NCBI GenBank assembly: GCA_902604975.1
Contig: CACLAY010000002.1
Coordinates: forward strand, 1-64,000
Length of the DNA: 64,000 bases
Source: an uncultured Pelagibacteraceae bacterium
GTDB lineage: Bacteria; Pseudomonadota; Alphaproteobacteria; Pelagibacterales; Pelagibacteraceae
Direction: 5' to 3'
Within the stretch, counting starts at the first letter, position 1. The number at the start of each line of letters is the position of its first letter. The notes beneath the pieces were generated by a model. The model made no database searches, was not told the DNA's origin, and worked only from the letters and a program-made list of their open reading frames with translations. Positions 11,015 through 20,529 of this stretch are shown in pieces. Both the position numbers and the translations under genes were made by a program.

Positions 11015-11605
11015 ATGAAACGTAAAGCCAAAATAAGTAGAAAAACAAAAGAGACTAACATTAGTGTTGATTTAAACATTGATGGAAAGGGTAAGTACAA
11101 AGTTGACACAGGCATAGGATTTTTAGATCATATGCTTGAGCAATTATCAAAACACTCTTCCATGGATATGAACATTAAAGCTAAAGGTGATACGCACATT
11201 GATCTCCACCACACAACAGAAGATACGGGAATTGCGATTGGTGAATGTTTGAAAAAAGCATCTAAAAAGTTTGTTGGTATAAAAAGATACGCACATGCAA
11301 TGATACCAATGGATGAAACATTAACTAGAGTTGCAATTGATGTATCAAATAGACCTTATTTAATTTGGAAAGTAAAATTGAAAGTAGAAAAATTAGGTGA
11401 GATGGATACAGAATTATTTAAAGAATGGTTCCAAGCTTTTTCGCAAGCTGCAGGAATAACTTTACACATTGAAAATATCTATGGTGATAATAGTCACCAT
11501 ATTATCGAGTCTTGCTTTAAAGGATTGGCAAGATCGTTAAGAGCTGCTTTAGAAATGGATCCAAGAAATAAAACTACAATACCTTCTACAAAAGGTTCTC
11601 TATAA
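11015..11605 (+). CDS. hisB: Imidazoleglycerol-phosphate dehydratase
   Basis: [31 protein letters not shown]. Confidence 0.98.
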   Translation: MKRKAKISRKTKETNISVDLNIDGKGKYKVDTGIGFLDHMLEQLSKHSSMDMNIKAKGDTHIDLHHTTEDTGIAIGECLKKASKKFVGIKRYAHAMIPMDETLTRVAIDVSNRPYLIWKVKLKVEKLGEMDTELFKEWFQAFSQAAGITLHIENIYGDNSHHIIESCFKGLARSLRAALEMDPRNKTTIPSTKGSL

Positions 11606-11610
11606 ATTTA

Positions 11611-12237
11611 ATGAATGTCACAATTGTTGACTACAATTCAGGCAATATAAGTTCGGTCATCAATTCGTTTAAAGAAGTTGCAAAAGACAAAGTAAATATT
11701 GCAGTTACATCAGATCTTACGACCATAAAAGCTAGCGATAAAGTTGTATTACCAGGACAAGGATCTTTTAAAAGCTGCATTGATGGGCTTAAGAATATTA
11801 ATGGTTTGATAGATACTCTCAATGAATTTGCATTAGAAAGTAAAAAACCACTTCTTGGAATTTGTGTTGGGCTTCAAATGTTTTCAGATGTTGGCTATGA
11901 AGAAACTGAAACTAAAGGGCTGGGATGGATTTCAGGCAAAGTATCTAAAATTGACAACCAAGGGGGTAAATTTAAGCTGCCACACATTGGTTGGAATGAA
12001 ATTAACATTATAAAAGATAGTAAGATTTTTAAAGGCATAGAAAATAACTCTCACATGTATTTTGTTCATAGTTATGAGTTTGTACCTGAAGACAAATCTG
12101 TAATTTCAGCAACAACTGATTACTCATCAAATGTTGTTTGTGCTGCAGAAAAAGAAAATATATTTGGAACTCAATTTCACCCTGAAAAAAGTGATAAAAT
12201 TGGTCTTAAAATAATTAATAACTTCATAAGTTTATGA
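11611..12237 (+). CDS. hisH: Imidazole glycerol phosphate synthase subunit HisH
   Basis: VTIVDYNSGNISSV, LGICVGLQMFSDVGYEE, FGTQFHPEKS. Confidence 0.97.
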   Translation: MNVTIVDYNSGNISSVINSFKEVAKDKVNIAVTSDLTTIKASDKVVLPGQGSFKSCIDGLKNINGLIDTLNEFALESKKPLLGICVGLQMFSDVGYEETETKGLGWISGKVSKIDNQGGKFKLPHIGWNEINIIKDSKIFKGIENNSHMYFVHSYEFVPEDKSVISATTDYSSNVVCAAEKENIFGTQFHPEKSDKIGLKIINNFISL

Positions 12238-12959
12238 AAATTTTTCCTGCAATAGATATTAAAGATAAAAAGTGTGTGAGGTTAGTCAAAGGAGACTTTG
12301 ATAATAAAACTGAATACGACATGTCTCCAGTTGAACAAGCTGTAAAATATAAAGATCACGGATTTAAAAATTTACATATAGTTGACTTGGATGGAGCTTT
12401 AACTGGAGAGACTGTTAATATTGATATTATTGAGGAAATTGTAAGGAAATTTGATCTTAAAATTGAGATAGGTGGTGGTGTTAGAAACTTTGAAAGTATT
12501 CGAAAATATACTGATGCTGGTGTTGAAAAAGTAATTTTAGGAAGTGCTGCAATTAAAGATAAAAATTTTTTAAAAGAAGCTTGCCAAAAATTTCCAGATA
12601 AAATTGCTTTAGGTCTAGATGCTAAAGATGGTTGTTTATCTGTGTCTGGATGGAAAGAAAATTCCAAGTTAAAAACTTTAGAATTTTTAAAAGATGTAAA
12701 TGATTATGGAGCTAGTAGATTAATTTATACAGATATTAATAGAGATGGAATGAAGTTAAGTCCAAATTTTGATGAAACAGAAAATGTTGCTAACAATTCT
12801 AATTGCCCTGTAATTATATCTGGGGGTGTTTCATCAATAGATGATATTAAAAAGGCAAAAGAAATTAAAAATAAAAATATTGAAGGAATTATAGTTGGTA
12901 AAGCTATATATGATGGAGATATTAAATTAGAGGAACTTGCAAAAGAGATAGATGCTTAA
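12234..12959 (+). CDS. hisA: Phosphoribosylformimino-5-aminoimidazole carboxamide ribotide isomerase
   Basis: [39 protein letters not shown]. Confidence 0.97.
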   Translation: MKIFPAIDIKDKKCVRLVKGDFDNKTEYDMSPVEQAVKYKDHGFKNLHIVDLDGALTGETVNIDIIEEIVRKFDLKIEIGGGVRNFESIRKYTDAGVEKVILGSAAIKDKNFLKEACQKFPDKIALGLDAKDGCLSVSGWKENSKLKTLEFLKDVNDYGASRLIYTDINRDGMKLSPNFDETENVANNSNCPVIISGGVSSIDDIKKAKEIKNKNIEGIIVGKAIYDGDIKLEELAKEIDA

Positions 12960-13707
12960 AAATAGAATTATACCATGTCTGGATGTTAAAAACGGAAGAG
13001 TTGTTAAAGGTATAAACTTTGTTGATCTACAAGATGCAGGTGACCCTGTTGAGCAAGCAAAAATTTATAGTGATGGTGGAGCAGATGAAATTTGTTTTTT
13101 AGATATAACAGCTTCAAATGAAAATAGGGATACAATTTACGAAGTTGTAAAAGATACTTCTAAAAAATGTTTTGTACCTTTAACTGTTGGCGGCGGAGTT
13201 AGAAGTGTAGATGATATTAGTAAACTTTTAAATTGTGGAGCAGATAAAGTTTCAATTAATACAGCTGCTGTTCAAAATGCAGATGTTGTTGTTCAAAGTT
13301 CAAAAAAATTTGGATCTCAATGTATTGTCGTTGCAATTGATGCCAAAAAAAATGGGGAGAAATGGGAGGTTTTTACTCATGGAGGTAGAAACAATACAGG
13401 AATTGATGCTTTAGAGTTCGTAAAAAAGATGGAAGAGAGTGGTGCAGGTGAGTTGTTGGTCACTTCAATGGACAGAGATGGTACTCAGGTAGGCTATGAC
13501 ATTGATCTTATGTCTAAAATTTCATCTATGGTAAACATACCAACAATAGCGTCAGGAGGAGTTGGTGATCTTGATCACTTAGTTGATGGCATCAAATTAG
13601 GCAATGCTAGTGCAGTTTTGGCAGCATCTATATTTCACTATGGAAAATATTCTGTCAAAGAAGCTAAAGAATATTTGGACTCAAAAGGAATACCTGTTAG
13701 GATTTGA
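12952..13707 (+). CDS. hisF: Imidazole glycerol phosphate synthase subunit HisF
   Basis: [45 protein letters not shown]. Confidence 0.98.
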   Translation: MLKNRIIPCLDVKNGRVVKGINFVDLQDAGDPVEQAKIYSDGGADEICFLDITASNENRDTIYEVVKDTSKKCFVPLTVGGGVRSVDDISKLLNCGADKVSINTAAVQNADVVVQSSKKFGSQCIVVAIDAKKNGEKWEVFTHGGRNNTGIDALEFVKKMEESGAGELLVTSMDRDGTQVGYDIDLMSKISSMVNIPTIASGGVGDLDHLVDGIKLGNASAVLAASIFHYGKYSVKEAKEYLDSKGIPVRI

Positions 13708-13708
13708 G

Positions 13709-13981
13709 ATGCTAAATACCCTTGAGAGCCTATTTAAACTTGCAAGAGAAAGAAAATCTTCACCAGTTGATGGTTCTTATACTAATAAGCTTCTAAGTGA
13801 TAAATCTTTGAGTAAAGCTAAAGTGCTTGAGGAAATAAATGAATTGATAGAGGCAGTAGAAGAAGATACAAATAAAATTCATGAAGCTGCAGATGTATTT
13901 TATCATCTAGCCATGTACCTTGAAGCAAACAATATTAAAATTGAAGATGTAATGAGAGAATTAGATAAAAGAAAAAAATGA
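13709..13981 (+). CDS. hisE: Phosphoribosyl-ATP pyrophosphatase (start corrected from ORF-track 13604 to ATG 13709)
   Basis: MLNTLESLFKLARERKSSPVDGSYTNKLLSDKSLSKAKVLEEINELIEA; ATG directly after hisF stop. Confidence 0.93.
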   Translation: MLNTLESLFKLARERKSSPVDGSYTNKLLSDKSLSKAKVLEEINELIEAVEEDTNKIHEAADVFYHLAMYLEANNIKIEDVMRELDKRKK

Positions 13982-14916
13982 GCCATAAATTTTATAAACC
14001 TGCAAGATCAAGATTACAAAGAAGTGAATTAGCAGTACCAGGCTCATCTCCTAAAATGTTTGAGAAAGCTCTTAGTTCGGCAGCAGATTATGTTTTTTTA
14101 GATCTAGAGGATGCAGTTTCTCCTAATGATAAAATATCTGCTAGAGCAAATGTTATTAAAGCTTTGAATGAAATGGATTGGAGGGGTAGTGGTAAAACTA
14201 TTTCTGTACGAATAAATAGTTTAGATACTCATTACATGTATTCAGATTTAATTGAGATTGTTGAACAAGCTGGAGAAAATGTAGATACAATTTTGGTTCC
14301 AAAGGCAGGAACAGCAAGTGATGTTTACATGGTTGATTGCATGTTAACTCAAATTGAAACAAATAAAAAATTAAAAAATAAAATTGGAATTGAGTGTTTA
14401 ATTGAAACCGCATTAGGTATGTCGAATATCAAAGAAATTGCAACTTCGAGTGAAAGGTTAGAGGCATTTCATTTTGGTGTTGCAGATTATGCTGCTAGTT
14501 TAAGAGCTAGAACTACTGTTATAGGTGGTCTTAATGAAAATTATCCAGGAGACCAGTGGCATCATGGTTTATCAGAGTTAGTAATGACTTGTAGAGCATA
14601 TGGAATAAGAGCAATTGATGGACCCTTTGGAGATTTTAATGATCCAGATGCTTATACAGCAGCCGCTAAAAGAGGTGCTGCAATTGGTATTGAGGGTAAA
14701 TGGGCAATACATCCTTCACAAATTGAATTAGCAAATAATGTATTCTCTCCACCAGAAGCAGAAGTTACTAAAGCTAAAAGGATCTTAGAAGAGCTTGAAA
14801 AGGCGGCTAAAGAGGGTAAAGGAGCTGCTCAGCTTGATGGCAGGATGATAGATGCTGCATCAGCTAGAATGGCTGAAAACATTGTAAATATCGATAAGTT
14901 AATCCATAATAAATAA
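13978..14916 (+). CDS. mcl: HpcH/HpaI aldolase-family CoA ester lyase, likely L-malyl-CoA/beta-methylmalyl-CoA lyase
   Basis: RSELAVPGSSPKMFEKALSSAADYVFLDLEDAVSP, HFGVADYAASLRART, KWAIHPSQIELANNVFSP; adjacent to malate-CoA ligase subunits. Confidence 0.85.
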   Translation: MSHKFYKPARSRLQRSELAVPGSSPKMFEKALSSAADYVFLDLEDAVSPNDKISARANVIKALNEMDWRGSGKTISVRINSLDTHYMYSDLIEIVEQAGENVDTILVPKAGTASDVYMVDCMLTQIETNKKLKNKIGIECLIETALGMSNIKEIATSSERLEAFHFGVADYAASLRARTTVIGGLNENYPGDQWHHGLSELVMTCRAYGIRAIDGPFGDFNDPDAYTAAAKRGAAIGIEGKWAIHPSQIELANNVFSPPEAEVTKAKRILEELEKAAKEGKGAAQLDGRMIDAASARMAENIVNIDKLIHNK

Positions 14917-14924
14917 ATAAAATT

Positions 14925-16088
14925 ATGGACATTCACGAATATCAGGCAAAAAAAATACTTTCAAACTTTGGAGTAACAATTCCTAGAGGTGGAATTGTTT
15001 ACAGTCCAGAGAATGCTGAGAATAAAGCTAGAGAAATTGGTGGATCAAGATGGGTAGTAAAAGCACAAATCCATTCTGGCGCTAGAGGAAAAGCTGGAGG
15101 GATAATTGTTTGCAATACACCATTAGAAGTTGCTCAAGCAACAGATAAATTATTAGGAAAAAAATTAGTAACAAACCAAACAGGACCAGAAGGTAAAATT
15201 GTAAATAGAATTTATATTGAAGAAGCTACAGATATTGAAAAGGAATTATATTTAGGATTGGTTTTTGATAGAAGCTCAGAAAGTATTATGGTAGTCGCAT
15301 CAACAGAAGGTGGAATGAGTGTTGAAGAAATTTCAAAGGAAAAACCAGAAACAATTATTAGATCTAAAATTGAAGTTGCAGTTGGTATGCAAAATTTTCA
15401 AGCTAGAGAATTAGCATTTGGTCTTGGTATAGAGCCAGATTTAATTAGAAGAGCTTCTGAAACTATTATTGGATGTTATAAAGCTTTTAGTGAATTAGAT
15501 GCAACAATGGTTGAGGTTAATCCATTGGTAATTTCAAAACAAAAACAAATTTTAGCTTTAGATTGTAAAATGAGTTTTGATAACAATGCAATGTTTAGAA
15601 GAAGCCAAGTTTCAGAGCTAAGAGATAAAACTCAAGAAGACTCAAAAGAAATTTTTGCATCAGACAGAGGTTTAAATTATGTCAGTTTAGATGGAAATAT
15701 AGGTAATATAATTAATGGTGCAGGACTTGCAATGGCATCTATGGATATGATTAAGTTAGCTGGAGGAGCTCCTGCAAATTTTTTAGATGTAGGAGGTGGA
15801 GCAACGCCAGAAAAAATAGTTAAAGCCTTTAAATTAGTTACAATGGATGAAAAAGTTAAAGTAATTCTTGTAAATATTTTTGCTGGTATCAATAGATGTG
15901 ATTGGGTTGCAGAGGGAATTGTAGATGCATTAAAAAAAATTGAAATTAAAGTTCCATTAGTTATCCGTTTAGCAGGTACTAATGTCGAAAAAGGGAATAA
16001 AATCTTAAAAGAGAGTAAAATAAATTATATAGAGGCAAATACTTTAGAAGACGCAGCTAATAAAGCAGTTACTGCACTAAATAAATAA
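14925..16088 (+). CDS. mtkA: Malate--CoA ligase (malate thiokinase) beta subunit, SucC-like
   Basis: MDIHEYQAKKILSNFGVTIPRGGIVYSP, AQIHSGARGKAGGIIVC, NIFAGINRCDWVAEGIVDAL; closer by eye to remembered methylotroph MtkA than to canonical SucC; co-located with mcl. Confidence 0.82.
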   Translation: MDIHEYQAKKILSNFGVTIPRGGIVYSPENAENKAREIGGSRWVVKAQIHSGARGKAGGIIVCNTPLEVAQATDKLLGKKLVTNQTGPEGKIVNRIYIEEATDIEKELYLGLVFDRSSESIMVVASTEGGMSVEEISKEKPETIIRSKIEVAVGMQNFQARELAFGLGIEPDLIRRASETIIGCYKAFSELDATMVEVNPLVISKQKQILALDCKMSFDNNAMFRRSQVSELRDKTQEDSKEIFASDRGLNYVSLDGNIGNIINGAGLAMASMDMIKLAGGAPANFLDVGGGATPEKIVKAFKLVTMDEKVKVILVNIFAGINRCDWVAEGIVDALKKIEIKVPLVIRLAGTNVEKGNKILKESKINYIEANTLEDAANKAVTALNK

Positions 16089-16091
16089 ATC

Positions 16092-16979
16092 ATGACTGTA
16101 CTAGTAGATAAAAATAGCAAGATAATTATCCAGGGTTTTACAGGTAAAATGGGATCTTTTCATGCAGATGAGATGATAAAATATGGCTCAAATGTAGTCG
16201 GTGGAGTAACCCCAGGAAAAGGAGGCTCAAAGCATCTAGATTTACCGGTTTTTAATACAGTTAAAGATGCTGTTAATGAAACAGGAGCTGATGCATCTAT
16301 TTTATTTGTTCCCCCAGCTTTTGCAGCCGACTCTGCGATGGAAGCAGCAGATGCTGGAATAAAAATATGCGTAGCAATAGTTGATGGAATACCTTCTCAC
16401 GATATGATCAGAATAAAAAGGTATATGAGAAGATACACTAAAAGTTCTAAAATGACATTAGTTGGACCAAACTGTGCTGGAATTATTAGTCCTGGAAAAT
16501 CAATGTTAGGAATAATGCCTGGACATATTTATAAAGAAGGTAGAATTGGAATTATTAGTAGATCAGGAACATTAGGCTATGAGGCTGCCCAACAACTAAA
16601 AAACTTAAATATTGGTGTTTCAACAAGTGTAGGAATTGGAGGGGACCCAATTAATGGTAGCTCATTTAGAGATATAATAGAAAAGTTCGAAACAGATGAC
16701 GAGACAGATGCAATATTGATGATTGGTGAAATTGGTGGTCCACAAGAGGTTGCAGCAGGTGAATTTGCAAAAGAAAATATGAAGAAACCAGTTATTGCTT
16801 ATATAGCTGGACTAACTGCACCAAAAGGAAGAGTGATGGGTCATGCAGGTGCAATAGTTTCAGCTTACGGAGAAAGCGCAATTGAAAAAGTTGAAATTTT
16901 AAAAGAGTGTGGAATTACAATTTCTAAAAATCCATCTGTTATGGGTGATACAGTAAAATCAGTTCTAGAAAAAATGTAA
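16092..16979 (+). CDS. mtkB: Malate--CoA ligase (malate thiokinase) alpha subunit, SucD-like
   Basis: IIIQGFTGKMGSFHADEMIKYGSNVVGGVTPGKGG, GPNCAGIISPGKSMLGIMPGHIYKEGRIGIISRSGTLGYEAA. Confidence 0.82.
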   Translation: MTVLVDKNSKIIIQGFTGKMGSFHADEMIKYGSNVVGGVTPGKGGSKHLDLPVFNTVKDAVNETGADASILFVPPAFAADSAMEAADAGIKICVAIVDGIPSHDMIRIKRYMRRYTKSSKMTLVGPNCAGIISPGKSMLGIMPGHIYKEGRIGIISRSGTLGYEAAQQLKNLNIGVSTSVGIGGDPINGSSFRDIIEKFETDDETDAILMIGEIGGPQEVAAGEFAKENMKKPVIAYIAGLTAPKGRVMGHAGAIVSAYGESAIEKVEILKECGITISKNPSVMGDTVKSVLEKM

Positions 16980-16981
16980 TC

Positions 16982-17347
16982 ATGAGTTACGATGATAATA
17001 ATATATTTGCAAAAATATTAAGAAATGAGATACCTTGTAATAAAATTTATGAGGATGAATTTGTTTTATCTTTTCATGATATAAATCCTCAAAAAAAAAT
17101 TCATGCTTTAGTAATTCCAAAAGGAAAATATGTTGATTTAGATGACTTTAGTCAAAACGCATCATCTGAAGAAATGGTTGGATTATTAAAAGGCATAAAT
17201 ACTGTAGCAAAGAAATTAAATATATCTGTTGATACCGGCAAAGGATATAGAGCGCTAGCAAATATAAGCGAAGATGGAGGACAAGAAGTTCCACATTTGC
17301 ATTTTCATTTGTTTGGTGGGGAGAAAATCGGTAAAATGGTCTCGTGA
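16982..17347 (+). CDS. HIT-family (histidine triad) hydrolase
   Basis: NIFAKILRNEIPCNKIYEDEFVLSFHDINPQKKIHALVIPK, QEVPHLHFHLFGGEKIG. Confidence 0.95.
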   Translation: MSYDDNNIFAKILRNEIPCNKIYEDEFVLSFHDINPQKKIHALVIPKGKYVDLDDFSQNASSEEMVGLLKGINTVAKKLNISVDTGKGYRALANISEDGGQEVPHLHFHLFGGEKIGKMVS

Positions 17348-17856
17348 AAATTAATGTTGATAGAAGTTTTTTAGAGATAAATTCAATAAGTGATCTAAAC
17401 CGTTCAAAAAGTCCAGGTTCAAATTTTAAAATTAGTGAAGTAGACCCACCAGATTTCCATCTAAACAAATTTTTCTATAAGCAAATTGGAAAAAAGCATA
17501 GATGGATAGATAGATTAACCTGGGGAGATAAAAAATGGATTGAGTATGTTGAAAATCCTAGAATAAAAACCTTTATTTTAAAAGATAATAACAACCTAGC
17601 TGGATATTATGAAACTATTCGTGATCTGGACCATAATCATTCTGAAATCGCATATTTTGGTATTTTGGAGGAATATTTTGGAAAGAAATGTGGTGGCTAT
17701 CTTCTTTCTGAGGCTATTAAGAAATTATTTGAGGAAGGTATGACAAGAGTTTGGCTCCACACTTGTTCACTAGATCATGAAAATGCAATTAAAAATTATT
17801 TAGCTAGAGGAATGCAGGTATTTAAATCTGAAAAAATAAATGTTGAGGTTAATTAA
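17344..17856 (+). CDS. GNAT-family N-acetyltransferase (GTG start overlapping HIT stop)
   Basis: AYFGILEEYFGKKCGGYLLSEAIKKLFEEGMTRVWLHTCSLDHENAIKNYLARGMQVFKSE. Confidence 0.88.
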   Translation: MKINVDRSFLEINSISDLNRSKSPGSNFKISEVDPPDFHLNKFFYKQIGKKHRWIDRLTWGDKKWIEYVENPRIKTFILKDNNNLAGYYETIRDLDHNHSEIAYFGILEEYFGKKCGGYLLSEAIKKLFEEGMTRVWLHTCSLDHENAIKNYLARGMQVFKSEKINVEVN

Positions 17857-18406
17857 CATACTTTTGTAAAGAAAATATATTTTCTTCAATATTAACATTT
17901 GTATTAATATCACTTAAAAAAGTTTGTATTAGATTTTGGTATATGTCTTTTGTCTCCCAACCTATTAAATCTAAACTTTCTTTATCAAAAAAAACCTTAA
18001 TTCGATTATTTTCGTATTCAAAATTAAATACATAATAAAAAGGATAATTTTTGTCATTTTCTACTTCTTTCATTTTTGAAATTAAAAATTTTTTATCTAA
18101 AATAAAATTTAAAGGTGTTTTATCTAAAGGATATCTATAATAATTTTTGATTTTATCTGAATTAATAACTAAAGATTTACCGTTCGAAACTAGGATTTTA
18201 TTGTAAATATCATAATACTTACAAAGAATTTTTTTCGGATATAAAATAATACACTCACCTTTTTCAATATTATTATTGTCTATCTTCTGTATAAATTTAA
18301 ATTCCAAAGAATTTATTTTTTTTAAATGACTTATAATTTCTTGATTTGAACTATGTGCATTTAAATTAAAAAATAAAATGAAAAAATAAATTAAACATTT
18401 TCTCAT
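17849..18406 (-). CDS. LolA-like outer-membrane lipoprotein carrier protein
   Basis: Signal peptide, LEFKFIQKIDNNNIEKGECIILYPKKILCKYYDIYNKILVSNGKSLVI; next to ftsK. Confidence 0.82.
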   Translation of the reverse strand: MRKCLIYFFILFFNLNAHSSNQEIISHLKKINSLEFKFIQKIDNNNIEKGECIILYPKKILCKYYDIYNKILVSNGKSLVINSDKIKNYYRYPLDKTPLNFILDKKFLISKMKEVENDKNYPFYYVFNFEYENNRIKVFFDKESLDLIGWETKDIYQNLIQTFLSDINTNVNIEENIFSLQKYVN

Positions 18407-20490
18407 TTAAGAACTTCTCTTTTACCAACGTGATTCGCTTGACTTACTTCTCCGTTTGCCTCCATTTGATCAACTATTCTAGCTGCTCTATTGTAACCAA
18501 TTTGTAATTTTCTTTGTAGAAAAGATGTCGATGCTTTTCTCTCAGATTTAACTATTTCAAGGGCTGTATTGTACAATTCATCTAAGTTTTCATTATCTTT
18601 TGAATTATTATTAACTTCTTTTTCGTCTGCAAAATTTAGAATTTCATCCACATAATCTGGCTCAGCCTGATTTCTTAAGAAGTTATTTATTTTCTCAATT
18701 TCTCCTTCCGATACAAATGGCGCATGGATTCTCGTCATTCTGTTAGCCGAGGTCATGTAAAGCATATCTCCTTTACCTAGCAATTGCTCAGCTCCTTGTT
18801 CTCCAAGAATTGTTCTACTATCTATTTTAGATGTAACTTGAAATGATATTCTAGTTGGAAAATTAGCTTTTATTGTTCCTGTGATTACATCAACACTTGG
18901 TCTTTGAGTAGCCATTATTATATGTATTCCAGCTGCTCTCGCCATTTGTGAAAGTTTTTGAATATAATTCTCTATATCCTTTCCAGCAACCAACATTAAA
19001 TCTGACATCTCATCAACTATTACAACAATATAAGGCATAGAAACCTTATGTTTTTCGTTATATCCGTCAATATTTCTAACCCCAACTTTGGTCATTAATT
19101 TGTATCTATTTTCCATTTCTTTAACAACCCAACCTAAAACTGAAGCTGCTCTTTTTGCTTCTGTTATTACGGGACACAGCAAATGAGGAATTCCTTCGTA
19201 TGTTGATAATTCTAACATTTTAGGATCGATCAATATAAATTTACATTTTTCTGGGGAGTGTTTGTACAAAAGGGATAAAATAATTGTATTAATACAAACT
19301 GATTTACCTGAACCAGTTGTACCAGCTATAAGCAAATGAGGCATACTGCTTAAATCACTAGTTATTGGCAACCCAGAAATACTTTTACCAAGAGCAATCG
19401 GGAGTTTTATGTCTTTCTTTTTATAACTAGAGTCAGAAATTATTTCACTTAAGAAAACATTCTCCCGTTGAGGTTTAGGTAATTCAATTCCTATAGTATT
19501 ACTTCCAGGGATTGTTGCAATCCTTGCAGATTCTGAACTAGTATTTCTAGCAATATCCTCAGAAAGATTAATTATCTTTGATACTTTAACACCTGGAGCA
19601 GGTTCAAACTCATATAATGTAACAACAGGACCTTGGCTAACCTTTTTAACCTCTCCTTCTACACTAAAATCTAATAAAATTTTTTCTAACATTTTTTCAT
19701 CAATCTTATTTTCTGATGAATTTTTATCTTTCTTTGAAGGATTTTTTAAAAAATCCAATGAGGGTAATTTATATTTAATAACTTTTTTATCTGGCTGAGT
19801 CGTATTTTTATCAAATGAAAAATTTTCTTGGACCCTAGTTTCATTATTAAGATATTCAGTTTCATCTAATAAATTTTCACTATAATTTTCAACAATACTT
19901 TTAGAAGGTGCCTTTTTAGATCTAGAGAAAATTATTAACAAGAATTTTAAATATCTTAACTTGAAATTAATACTAAGAAGAAAAAATAATGATATTAAAA
20001 TAATTAAAATTACATAACTAATTTGATTATTTAAGTTTATCAAATTCATAAAAAAGGTCTCTTCAAATAAATTACCTAAAAATCCATTATTTCCATTAAT
20101 TGTAAGCCAGTATGATTCTGTATGGAAAGCTGTAAAGAATAATGTTCCTGTTATAGAATATAGAATTGTAAAAAATAAACTTTCAATAATATGTAAAATT
20201 TTTTTTTCGATTATTACTGATATAGATATTAACAAAAAAGAAATCGGTACTAATAATGAGATTAAACCGATTGATTGAAATAAAATATCAGAGGCATAGC
20301 TACCTTTTGAGCCTAATAAATTCTTAATTTCTGTATTCTCTGGAAAAATAAAGTTAGGATCCTCAGGTGAATAGCTAATTAATGATGCTAAGAGTAACAT
20401 AGACAGACAAAGTAAGGCTAAACCCATTAATTCAGATAACCTTTTAAGAAGAAAACTTGTTGTATTATCTACTAAATTTTTAATTTTCAT
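18403..20490 (-). CDS. ftsK: DNA translocase FtsK/SpoIIIE
   Basis: N-terminal TM helices, PHLLIAGTTGSGKSVCINTIILSLLY, ILIDPKMLELSTYEGIPHLLCPVIT, gamma-like C-terminus FLQRKLQIGYNRAARIVDQME. Confidence 0.97.
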   Translation of the reverse strand: MKIKNLVDNTTSFLLKRLSELMGLALLCLSMLLLASLISYSPEDPNFIFPENTEIKNLLGSKGSYASDILFQSIGLISLLVPISFLLISISVIIEKKILHIIESLFFTILYSITGTLFFTAFHTESYWLTINGNNGFLGNLFEETFFMNLINLNNQISYVILIILISLFFLLSINFKLRYLKFLLIIFSRSKKAPSKSIVENYSENLLDETEYLNNETRVQENFSFDKNTTQPDKKVIKYKLPSLDFLKNPSKKDKNSSENKIDEKMLEKILLDFSVEGEVKKVSQGPVVTLYEFEPAPGVKVSKIINLSEDIARNTSSESARIATIPGSNTIGIELPKPQRENVFLSEIISDSSYKKKDIKLPIALGKSISGLPITSDLSSMPHLLIAGTTGSGKSVCINTIILSLLYKHSPEKCKFILIDPKMLELSTYEGIPHLLCPVITEAKRAASVLGWVVKEMENRYKLMTKVGVRNIDGYNEKHKVSMPYIVVIVDEMSDLMLVAGKDIENYIQKLSQMARAAGIHIIMATQRPSVDVITGTIKANFPTRISFQVTSKIDSRTILGEQGAEQLLGKGDMLYMTSANRMTRIHAPFVSEGEIEKINNFLRNQAEPDYVDEILNFADEKEVNNNSKDNENLDELYNTALEIVKSERKASTSFLQRKLQIGYNRAARIVDQMEANGEVSQANHVGKREVLK

Positions 20491-20529
20491 TTTATCACTA
20501 ATGATTTGTCACTTTGTATCATTTAATTT

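Noticed and set aside
13604-13708. ORF-track N-terminal extension of hisE
   Set aside because: Out-of-frame overlap with hisF; hisE homology begins at ATG 13709.
14925-16979. Calling the pair sucC/sucD (TCA-cycle succinyl-CoA synthetase)
   Set aside because: Context with a malyl-CoA-lyase-like gene and recalled MtkA/MtkB-like sequence favour malate-CoA ligase, although this needs phylogeny.
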